Below are positions 37,610 to 45,616 of a stretch of 64,000 nt of DNA, one piece after another (the stretch's first letter is position 1; the number at the start of each line of letters is the position of its first letter). The position numbers were made by a program, and so were the translations under genes. The notes beneath the pieces were generated by a model, which searched no databases, was not told the origin of the DNA, and saw nothing but the letters and a program-made list of their open reading frames with translations. Origin of the DNA: Candidatus Heimdallarchaeum endolithica (lineage in GTDB: Archaea; Asgardarchaeota; Heimdallarchaeia; Heimdallarchaeales; Heimdallarchaeaceae); NCBI GenBank assembly GCA_021513715.1, contig CP084167.1, forward strand, positions 1,628,571 to 1,692,570. Direction: 5' to 3'.

Positions 37610-38032
37610 ATGACAGAAGAAATTGTGATAAAGGACAAATATGTTATAAAAAAAGAGCCATTCAAATACACAAAAACCCATGAATGGGTACTTAAACAAG
37701 AAGATGGAACTTGGCTCTATGGAATCACAGGATATGCTGCCACAGAGCTTGGAGAGCTCGCTTTTGTAGAGTTTCCAGAAGTAGGAGACACTTTTGAAGC
37801 TGAAGAATCAATGGGTGTTATTGAAGCTTTAAAAACAGTATCAGATTATTATGCACCTTTTGATTGCGAAGTTGTAGAAATACATGAAGAACTTGAAGAC
37901 GATGCAAATATCATCCATGAGGATTGTTATGGTGAAGGCTGGATACTAAAAGTCAAACCAACAAATGGTACTGACACACTTATTACAGCTGAGGAATACG
38001 CTGAAATTGTTAAAAAGGAAATTGAGCATTAA
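37610..38032 (+). CDS. gcvH: Glycine cleavage system H protein
   Basis: Lipoyl carrier of the glycine cleavage system. The lipoylated lysine is K75 in the family loop GVIEALKTVSDYYAP. TKTHEWV at about 21-27, GYAATELGELAFVEFPEVG and the C-terminal GEGWILKVKP are typical. The length of 140 residues is near normal with a slightly long N-terminus. The ATG has GAGG about 8 nt upstream. gcvPA follows after 2 nt. Confidence 0.95.
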   Translation: MTEEIVIKDKYVIKKEPFKYTKTHEWVLKQEDGTWLYGITGYAATELGELAFVEFPEVGDTFEAEESMGVIEALKTVSDYYAPFDCEVVEIHEELEDDANIIHEDCYGEGWILKVKPTNGTDTLITAEEYAEIVKKEIEH

Positions 38033-38034
38033 AG

Positions 38035-39432
38035 GTGGGGGTGTTCTTGTCTAATTTTTCTCACCCTTATATTGCCAATTCAGAGCAAGATAAAAAAGAA
38101 ATGCTCGCTGAACTTGGTTTTAACAGCATTGATGAACTTTACTCAGATATTCCTGAAAACATTAGGTTCAAAGGCGAATTAAAAGTCCCTCATTTCCAGA
38201 GTGAATTTGAAGTAAAAGAACATATAGAGAAACTTTTGTCAAAAAACATCTCAACACGAGAATACAGATCATTTTTAGGGGGAGGGGTACTAGATGTTTA
38301 CATTCCAGCAGCTCAAGATGAACTACTGAGAAGAACAGAGTTTTATAGCGCCTACACCCCTTATCAACCAGAAACAAGTCAAGGAACATTACATACATTA
38401 TTTGAGTATCAAAGTATGATTTGTGAATTGCTAGCAATGGATACTGCCAACTGCACTATGTATGACTGGGCTACGGGTCTAGGTGAAGCTGCTTTAATGA
38501 CTGCAAGAATAAAGAAGAAAGGTAACAAATTTTTGTATACAGCTGCTACTGCACCAAATAGGAAAGAAGTGTTAAAAAATTACGTTTCTGGAGCTAAACT
38601 TGAACTAATTGAAATACCTTATGACAAAGAAACTGGAAAAATGGATAAAGAAAAAGCCATAGAACTTATGAGCGAAGGAGTAGTAGGAATATACTTTGAA
38701 AATCCCAACTACTTTGGAGTAGTTGAGGATGAAATTGAAGAAGTAATAAAAGTTGCAAAAGAACGAAAAATTGTTGTTGTTGCAGGTGTCGACACAAGTT
38801 CTCTTGGCATAATTGAAGCTCCAGGCAATTATGGAGTCGACATAGCTATCGGAGACGCTCAACCCATTGGAGCTGGCCCATTAAATTTCGGTGGACCTTT
38901 AGCTGGAGTTTTTGCAATGAAATTTGATAAGAAATGGACAAGACAAATGCCCGGAAGAATAGTAGGAATTACACTTACTCCAAAGAAAGGTAAATGGGCA
39001 TTTACTAACACACTTCAAACAAGAGAACAACACATCAAGAGATTTAGAGCAACAAGTAATATTTGTACAAACGAAGCTCTAATGGCAATGAGTACAGCTT
39101 TTCATTTAGCATTACTAGGTCCTCAAGGTATAAAAGAAACTGGAGAGTCAATGTATTATAATGCGCATTACCTAAAAGAAGAACTTGAAAAAATAGGTGT
39201 AAAAACAGTCTTTAATTCAGAATTCTTCAACACGTTCTTAATAGATCTTAAGATACCTAAAGACAAAAAAGAGGAATTTACTAAATTTATGTTAGAGCGA
39301 AAGATATTTGCAGGGATACCATTTTCTTTCGATGGAGAGAACTATGACTATTTAATTACTACGTCCTATTTGCTAAAGAAGAAAGACCTTGACGATTACG
39401 TTAAGGCAATAGTGGAATGGAGGAATGAATAA
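38035..39432 (+). CDS. gcvPA: Glycine dehydrogenase (decarboxylating) subunit 1
   Basis: N-terminal half of the P protein, encoded separately as in many archaea and Gram-positives. It pairs with GcvPB to decarboxylate glycine on PLP. Segments seen: the N-terminal HPYIANSEQDKKEMLAELGF, FLGGGVLDVYIPA, YTPYQPETSQGTLHTLFEYQ and GPLNFGGPLAGVFA. The start is uncertain between GTG 38035, GTG 38041 and TTG 38047; an AGGTGGGGG ribosome-like run precedes, which suits the TTG best by spacing. The stop overlaps gcvPB by 8 nt. Confidence 0.93.
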   Translation: MGVFLSNFSHPYIANSEQDKKEMLAELGFNSIDELYSDIPENIRFKGELKVPHFQSEFEVKEHIEKLLSKNISTREYRSFLGGGVLDVYIPAAQDELLRRTEFYSAYTPYQPETSQGTLHTLFEYQSMICELLAMDTANCTMYDWATGLGEAALMTARIKKKGNKFLYTAATAPNRKEVLKNYVSGAKLELIEIPYDKETGKMDKEKAIELMSEGVVGIYFENPNYFGVVEDEIEEVIKVAKERKIVVVAGVDTSSLGIIEAPGNYGVDIAIGDAQPIGAGPLNFGGPLAGVFAMKFDKKWTRQMPGRIVGITLTPKKGKWAFTNTLQTREQHIKRFRATSNICTNEALMAMSTAFHLALLGPQGIKETGESMYYNAHYLKEELEKIGVKTVFNSEFFNTFLIDLKIPKDKKEEFTKFMLERKIFAGIPFSFDGENYDYLITTSYLLKKKDLDDYVKAIVEWRNE

Positions 39433-40972
39433 AATGACTTACAAGCAAGCAACATATGATGAACCTTTAATTTTCGAATTAGGAAAACCAGGAAGAAGGG
39501 GACATCTTCCACCAAAAACAGATGTACCACCTAGAGAAATTACTATACCCTCAAATATGAAAAGAAAAGAACTCCCACAATTGCCAGAGATGCATGAAGG
39601 AGAGGTTGTACGGCACTATCTACATCTTTCGCAAATGAATTATTGTGTAGACACTGGAATCTATCCTCTTGGTTCTTGTACAATGAAATATAATCCTAAA
39701 ATCAACGAAGCATTGGCTAGAAATGAAAAGATGTGCTATATTCACCCATATCAACCTGAGGAAACAGTACAAGGCATTTTAGAACTTATTTACAACCTTC
39801 AAAAAATCTTATCAGAACTAGCAGGTTTGCCTTATTGTACACTTCAGCCTGCAGCAGGAGCAGCAGGAGAATACCTGGGGTTAAATCTTATTCGAGCATA
39901 CCATCATGATCGAGGAGACTATGACAGAATAGACATTATTACTCCAGACTCTAGCCACGGAACAAACCCAGCAAGTACAGTAATGAATGGGTTCAATATT
40001 ATTGAAATTGAATCAAATAAGGATGGACAAGTAGATCTAGAAGCACTAAAAGCAGTTGTATCTGAGAAAACAGCAGGTTTCATGATTACAAACCCGAATA
40101 CTCTTGGAATATTTGAATCACAAATTGAAGAAATAGCTAAAATTATTCATGAAGCTGGTGGTCTACTCTATTACGATGGAGCAAACTTTAATGCAATAGT
40201 AGGAATGATTCGTCCTGGAGAAATGGGTTTTGATGTCCTTCATTTCAACTTACATAAAACCTTCTCAACTCCACACGGTGGAGGAGGGCCAGGTGCTGGA
40301 GCTGTTTGCTGCTCAGAAAGATTATCATCTTATTTGCCAGTACCTGTTGTAGAATTTGATGCAGAGAACAACCGTCATTTCTTAAATTATGACATTCCTA
40401 AAACAGTAGGTAAAACCCATGGTTATTATGGTAATATTGCTATAGCTCTCAGGGGATATGCCTACATTTGTGCTCTTGGTGCAGAAGGATTAATTGAAAC
40501 GTCTAAACAAGCTGTTCTTAATGCAAACTATGTTATGAGAAAACTGGAAGAAATTGATGGACTAGTCTTGAAATTCAACAGAGAACTACCTAGAAAACAC
40601 GAATGTGTACTTGATGCAACACCATTAAAACATGAAATTGGTGTTGGAGCTATGGATATTGCTAAAATGCTAATTAGTAGAGGATATCATGCACCAACAG
40701 TTTTATTCCCATTAATTGTACATGAAGCTTTAATGATAGAGCCAACAGAAAATGAGAACAAGGAAAGCTTGGACAGATATATAGAAGTATTTAAAGAAGA
40801 AATCGCAAAAGCGAGAGAGGATCCACAATATGCTCATGATGCTCCATATAATACTGCTGTTGGAAGAGTAGACGATGCTTGGGCAACAAGAAACCTAATT
40901 TTATCATGGAAAATGATTAAAGAATTAGAAAAGAAAGGTCAATGGCCTCCAAAATGGCCTGAAGATCACTAA
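39425..40972 (+). CDS. gcvPB: Glycine dehydrogenase (decarboxylating) subunit 2
   Basis: C-terminal half of the P protein, carrying the PLP lysine in HFNLHKTFSTPHGGGGPG. Others: YPLGSCTMKYNPKINE, QPAAGAAGEYLG, DSSHGTNPAST and the closing FKEEIAKAREDPQ. The length of 515 residues is normal. Two ATGs are possible: 39425 lies 1 nt from GGAGG, while 39434 (MTYKQATYDEP) has about 10 nt spacing and may be the real start. It overlaps gcvPA, pointing to coupled translation. Confidence 0.95.
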   Translation: MNKMTYKQATYDEPLIFELGKPGRRGHLPPKTDVPPREITIPSNMKRKELPQLPEMHEGEVVRHYLHLSQMNYCVDTGIYPLGSCTMKYNPKINEALARNEKMCYIHPYQPEETVQGILELIYNLQKILSELAGLPYCTLQPAAGAAGEYLGLNLIRAYHHDRGDYDRIDIITPDSSHGTNPASTVMNGFNIIEIESNKDGQVDLEALKAVVSEKTAGFMITNPNTLGIFESQIEEIAKIIHEAGGLLYYDGANFNAIVGMIRPGEMGFDVLHFNLHKTFSTPHGGGGPGAGAVCCSERLSSYLPVPVVEFDAENNRHFLNYDIPKTVGKTHGYYGNIAIALRGYAYICALGAEGLIETSKQAVLNANYVMRKLEEIDGLVLKFNRELPRKHECVLDATPLKHEIGVGAMDIAKMLISRGYHAPTVLFPLIVHEALMIEPTENENKESLDRYIEVFKEEIAKAREDPQYAHDAPYNTAVGRVDDAWATRNLILSWKMIKELEKKGQWPPKWPEDH

Positions 40973-41155
40973 ATACTTTCTCCTTATTTTTTATTTTCTT
41001 TAATTTTATATTTGCTTTAATTAAGCTTGTATCCTATTTAATTTTCAACTGTCGAAAAAAGTCTATAGCGTACTCTGACAAAATTAATAACAGTAAATAA
41101 AAATGGGGTATGAGAGTAAAAAAATAATATGAAAAAAAACAAAAAATAAAGAATG

Positions 41156-42160
41156 TTAATTATCATAGAATTGTAAATAGAAATAACTGCTAGTATCACC
41201 ATCTTCAAGAACTGGAGTAGAAACAGATTTTACATAAGGTTTAATGTTGTCAAAAATCGTTTCTAATGCAAGATCAAAATTTTTCCAAGAGAATGAGGAC
41301 TTATCCCAAAATTCTTCCATGAAGTATCCTGTTAATGCTCCATGTTTATTATTTTCATCAGGCATGTTAGAAAAAAAAATTGGCCTAGTAGTTGAATTAC
41401 TTTCACAAGCTGCAAACATTAGTACGTTTTTTGAGGCTTTAATAGACATGATTTCATTCATTTCATCAGCATGGCAAGTGTCCATAAAAAGAAACAATTT
41501 CGAATCATAGGTAGTAGCAGAATCGGCACAAGCAAATTTCTCAAAAAGCTTTTTTAAGTTAAAATCATACAAATCAGTTCTATCGTAGGCTGTTACAAAG
41601 TGTCTAGTTTGTGTTACTTCGAAACCGTGACCTGAATAAATAAAGAAGATTAAATCATTTGGATCAGAATTTTCGACAACTTCAGCAGTGATATCATAGA
41701 TATTTTGTAATGTAGCTTTGTGATAATCAAATTTAAAAGAAGTACTCTCAGGTGCATCAAATAAAGATTCTTGATTAACAGAGTCTTTTTGGCCTAATAG
41801 ATGTATATTAAATTGAAAAGACTTATAATTCTTTTTTAAATGATTAAAAAATGCTGAAGCCCACATACACCAGAGAACAGCGTCTTCCCACGCACCAATA
41901 CATTCTACTCCATTTTGATCTTCTCCCATACCGATAATAATGAACTCTGCGTCTATCTTATGATCTGTTGCATCAGGATAACTAATATAGGGAATAGTTA
42001 CTCCATTTGTACCTCCACCATCTCCTGAACCAGGGTCAAGTTCAAATCCTTTAATTAAGTTGTTACTATTTGTTATGGTTATATTTAAACAAGAACCTAA
42101 TATGGTCGTTAAAACAAACATTGAAATAATAAGTCTTTTATGAATACTATTTGTTTTCAT
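41156..42160 (-). CDS. Secreted caspase-like (C13/C14-fold) peptidase
   Basis: Clan CD cysteine peptidase. The catalytic His is H178 in YSGHG and the catalytic Cys is C229 in FMDTCHAD, each after a hydrophobic strand as in caspases, metacaspases and legumains. The N-terminal 10-24 is hydrophobic and ends LGSC, so this is a signal peptide, perhaps a lipoprotein with C24 as lipid site. A Gly-rich linker (GSGDGGGTNG) follows. The enzyme would act outside the cell. It is divergent from the propeller protein, 67 bp away. Substrate preference is not known; MFAACESN after the Cys is the usual specificity strand. Confidence 0.8.
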   Translation of the reverse strand: MKTNSIHKRLIISMFVLTTILGSCLNITITNSNNLIKGFELDPGSGDGGGTNGVTIPYISYPDATDHKIDAEFIIIGMGEDQNGVECIGAWEDAVLWCMWASAFFNHLKKNYKSFQFNIHLLGQKDSVNQESLFDAPESTSFKFDYHKATLQNIYDITAEVVENSDPNDLIFFIYSGHGFEVTQTRHFVTAYDRTDLYDFNLKKLFEKFACADSATTYDSKLFLFMDTCHADEMNEIMSIKASKNVLMFAACESNSTTRPIFFSNMPDENNKHGALTGYFMEEFWDKSSFSWKNFDLALETIFDNIKPYVKSVSTPVLEDGDTSSYFYLQFYDN

Positions 42161-42180
42161 AGCGAGAATAAGAATATTAT

Positions 42181-42196
42181 TTATATATATATATAT
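42181..42196. promoter_or_regulatory. TA-repeat promoter region shared by divergent surface genes
   Basis: A run of alternating T and A (TATATATATATATAT) sits 20 bp upstream of the caspase-like gene start and 32 bp upstream of the propeller gene start. It can act as TATA box in both directions, and slippage in the repeat would change spacing. Positional inference. Confidence 0.4.
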
Positions 42197-42227
42197 CTAT
42201 TTGATTGATGTAAACATTTATTAGTGT

Positions 42228-44681
42228 ATGAAAGTTTTCAATGATGGGTTAATGATGACTTTTAAAAGAAAAATAGTTTCTTTAACAATATTATTTTTTG
42301 TGTTATTATCTTTTATTTCAATTAAAAATGTTATAGTTACACATGGTTCCTCCTTTTATGAAACAAATAAAGCTAAACAGGATACTTCTCATAACATTAC
42401 TAGTAAAACATTTTTCAACAATAGTAATTATAAGGTTTTATGGAAATTAATTTACCCAACTCCACAATATGGGGATATTACATTTGTTGATATAAATAAT
42501 GATAATAAGTTAGATGTTTTAATAGGTCCTCTTCATCCAGGTTTATTTGCGATCAATGGAATAAATGGTTCTATTTTATGGACTAAAAATTTTACATCAT
42601 TGGATTTTTGGTTTCCTTATGTTTGGTGTTATGGTGCTAACCTTTTTGATTTAGACAATGATAAGGAACTTGAAATTATTTTAAGCGTGGGTTTAAATAG
42701 AACAGTATATGCTTTTGAGAAAGACTCTACAAATATATGGTCTTATAGTCCTCCAAGAGATAATATTGGTAATGCTGTACTTGGAGATACAAATAATGAC
42801 TTAGAGCAAGAGGTTTTAGTTTCTTATTCTTCTTTGAAAAACGATAAACAGAGCAACCCAGGAGGAATTGTTAGCCTTTCTCCTAAAAATGGGAAAGAAT
42901 TATGGAAATATGAAGATTATCGAATCAGAGCTTCAACTATAGTAGTTACTGATTTGAATGATGATGGTTGTGATGATGTTATAGTTAAAACCTATTTAAA
43001 TAGTCTATTAGCGGTCGATGGAAAAACCCATACTCTACTTTGGGAATATAGTTTTGTGAAAAAAGATTCTAAGAATAATGCTCTCAGTAATCCAGTAATT
43101 GCTGATGTAGATGGGAATGGAAAACTAGAAATTTTTGCAGGAGCTAATGACGATTTCTTCTATGCTATAGATGCTGAGACAGGAAAAAAGATTTGGGAGT
43201 ATATGACGGGAGGTAATATAGGTAATCGTCCAGCTTTAGGAGATTTAAATTGTGATGGTGTTTTAGATGTAATATTTACAAGTGAAGATGGAAAATTATA
43301 TGTGCTTGATGGTTTAAAAGGAAAACTTATTTGGTCTTTTAAATTCGGAAAATCTCTTAATTCTCCAGACTGTGATTGCTTTTACATTACCTATTCAACG
43401 CCTCTAATAGGCGATCTCAATAATGACAATGGACTTGATGTACTAATTGGTGGGTGCGAATCTTACTATGCTTTAAATGGTAAAACAGGTGAAGTGTTAT
43501 GGAAATTTGAAAATCCTTCACTAATAGAGAGAGACGAAGCAGTTGATGTTGTAGATACAGGAGCCATTGTTGATTTAGATAATGATGGAGAAAATGAAGT
43601 TATTCTTGTTTGGTCAGGACTAGGTGTATATGCCTACGATTTTCATGAAGGTGTCTCTGGGAAAAGAATTTATTGGGGTACCGCTCGGGGTAATTCCTTA
43701 CAACGAGGAAGCTCTTTAGCAGTAGACCAAGATAGTGATTGCTTATCCGATTATAGTGAGCATTTCTATGAGACTGATGCTGCTGAAAAAGATACAGATC
43801 ATGATTTTCTTCCTGATGGTTACGAAATTTCTTGCCTTTATACTTCTCCTACAAGTATCGACAGTGATAATAACGGAATTAATGATGGAGATGAAGACTT
43901 TGATGGGGATGGGTTAACGAACAAAAAAGAATTTCGACGCCATACTAACCCCTTTATTTTTGATTCTGATACGGATGGAATAAAAGATAAGTTTGACTTT
44001 TTTCCTTATTTAAATGACTATATCGTTTATTCTAAAATCCTTGGAATTACTTCTTTGTTCGGTTTTTTATTGTATAGTTACAAAAACTACAAGAAAAAAG
44101 GTAGAGTTTATAAAATAGTAAACTACATTTACAGTAAAATATGTAAATTTATTAAAAAAGGTAAAATCTTTTTCCATAAAGCCTCTGACGATGTTTTCTA
44201 CTTTCTTCTTGTCAACAAAGGGTTAATAATAGCTAAATCTATTCTTGCTTTTATTTTATCTAGTATAATAATTGGTCCTTTTTTCATCCCTTCGTGGAAG
44301 GAAAGAATGTATCTTAAGAATACAGAAGCACATATTACACTTAATGAAACGGGATCAAATATCAATTATGGTTATATTGATAACACTGGAGAATGTGTAG
44401 GGAAATATTGGTTTAGAACCAAGGACGGAACATTTTATGCAATATATTATTATACAGGAAGTTATCCATATAGAGATTTCTATAATCCAGGAGAAGGATT
44501 TACTTATTCATCAGGAGATTTGGGATTGAACATAATTGAAGAGATTCCTCCTGAGGATGTAAAAGAAATAAAAGCAGCGCTTAGAAGACCTTGGTTTTTT
44601 ACTATTAGGATTAATAGCTATAAGTGTAGTTTTTTGTTTAACATTCTATATAATACAAAGGATCATAAGCAAAAAAACTGA
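42228..44681 (+). CDS. Giant surface beta-propeller protein, main part before a frameshift
   Basis: The N-terminal signal segment (about 17-38) is followed by eight propeller-like repeats combining a PQQ-type LWK strand with a calcium loop (VDINNDNKLDV, FDLDNDKELEI, GDTNNDLEQEV, TDLNDDGCDDV, ADVDGNGKLEI, GDLNCDGVLDV, GDLNNDNGLDV, VDLDNDGENEV). TSP3/EF-hand-like calcium loops follow (DSDCLSDY, DTDHDFLPDG, DSDNNGINDG, DFDGDGLTN, DSDTDGIKD), then two membrane segments (about 602-620 and 668-690). The last 28 residues after Trp789 are out of frame: a T6 run at 44595-44600 appears to hold one extra T, and removing it joins the gene to the frame ending at 45027 (932 residues in all). Confidence 0.75.
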   Translation: MKVFNDGLMMTFKRKIVSLTILFFVLLSFISIKNVIVTHGSSFYETNKAKQDTSHNITSKTFFNNSNYKVLWKLIYPTPQYGDITFVDINNDNKLDVLIGPLHPGLFAINGINGSILWTKNFTSLDFWFPYVWCYGANLFDLDNDKELEIILSVGLNRTVYAFEKDSTNIWSYSPPRDNIGNAVLGDTNNDLEQEVLVSYSSLKNDKQSNPGGIVSLSPKNGKELWKYEDYRIRASTIVVTDLNDDGCDDVIVKTYLNSLLAVDGKTHTLLWEYSFVKKDSKNNALSNPVIADVDGNGKLEIFAGANDDFFYAIDAETGKKIWEYMTGGNIGNRPALGDLNCDGVLDVIFTSEDGKLYVLDGLKGKLIWSFKFGKSLNSPDCDCFYITYSTPLIGDLNNDNGLDVLIGGCESYYALNGKTGEVLWKFENPSLIERDEAVDVVDTGAIVDLDNDGENEVILVWSGLGVYAYDFHEGVSGKRIYWGTARGNSLQRGSSLAVDQDSDCLSDYSEHFYETDAAEKDTDHDFLPDGYEISCLYTSPTSIDSDNNGINDGDEDFDGDGLTNKKEFRRHTNPFIFDSDTDGIKDKFDFFPYLNDYIVYSKILGITSLFGFLLYSYKNYKKKGRVYKIVNYIYSKICKFIKKGKIFFHKASDDVFYFLLVNKGLIIAKSILAFILSSIIIGPFFIPSWKERMYLKNTEAHITLNETGSNINYGYIDNTGECVGKYWFRTKDGTFYAIYYYTGSYPYRDFYNPGEGFTYSSGDLGLNIIEEIPPEDVKEIKAALRRPWFFTIRINSYKCSFLFNILYNTKDHKQKN

Positions 44682-45027
44682 ACGAACGTTTAAAAATACA
44701 CCTTTTGAAGAAATGATAAGTAATTACCTTGAGGAAGTAAAGAAAATAAGTTTTAGTAAACAAGAAAGTTTTGCAATGCAAGAATTATGGTTTGACCTAA
44801 TAGATTACTACTGGGATAAAGGTTTAAATTACTATGTTAATATTGAGAAAGAGGAATTACTTGATAAAAAAGGAGCGCAAAAATATTTCATCAAAGATGG
44901 TATTCAAGTTAAAGATGTTATTAGATACCTTGTTCTTTCTGATCTCGAAGCTCAAAAAACTAAATTACCTATCCTTATCAGAACCAAGAGATTAACAAAA
45001 TCTAAACTGGAAAAAATAACTAGTTGA
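44595..45027 (+). pseudogene. C-terminal part of the propeller protein, in shifted frame
   Basis: Continuation of the gene that starts at 42228. In the +1 frame after the T-run, the sequence encodes a third clean membrane helix (LLLGLIAISVVFCLTFYII), a basic stop-transfer, and about 110 residues of soluble, charged cytoplasmic tail ending KLEKITS. There are no stops between the T-run and 45025. An ATG at 44713 is the first start within this frame but has no signal or family start, so a separate gene is unlikely. Either a sequencing/assembly error, a real mutation, or slippage on the T-run could explain it. Confidence 0.65.
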
Positions 45028-45616
45028 TAACATTTTTCATATCTTTTTTCTTTGTAAGGTTCAATCAACTCACATTGATAAAAAATAAAAAAAGCGGATT
45101 ACGAAGATAATTGTTCACTTTATCCACATTGGTAAGAGCAAATAAAAAGTGATACACGAGGGTAAATGATGAAACATAAATAAATCCAAACGTAACATAG
45201 AGAAACTAAGAAAAATTTCAGCATAAAAACTTTGTAAAAAAAAGGGAGAAAAAATTATAAAATAACTCACAATTACACGCATAAAAGTAGAAAACTATAT
45301 TAAACTATTATTCGTAAGATGCAGAGATTAGGTTTAACTTACTGTCACACCTAACTCTCTTTTTATTTTTTCTTACCACACTGTTATCCTCCCTCACCAG
45401 TCTTTAAATTTCCTTATCTGGAGAAAAATTTATGAATCATCCTACTTTTTTCTCCTACTCAAAGATGATAACCTTTTTGTTTTTTGTGTGACTTCTTAAT
45501 TCCAATTCTTTTTTCTCTTACTCAAAAGTGTAACCCATATCTATTAAGTAAACAATCCAAAATAGTTAACAACAAGAACTTTATTATTGATTATTTTTCC
45601 CTCTTATTGAAGAGAA
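45028..45616. other. Long intergenic region upstream of rtcB
   Basis: About 590 bp without a credible gene on either strand. It is A-rich in its first half and T-rich in the second. The T-rich part has imperfect direct repeats of the form TTTTTTCTC[C/T]TACTCAAA (45446 and 45509) and a weaker one at about 45365, each followed 5-8 bp later by a TAACC- or TTATCC-like motif. No tRNA or known structured RNA was recognised. Confidence 0.4.
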
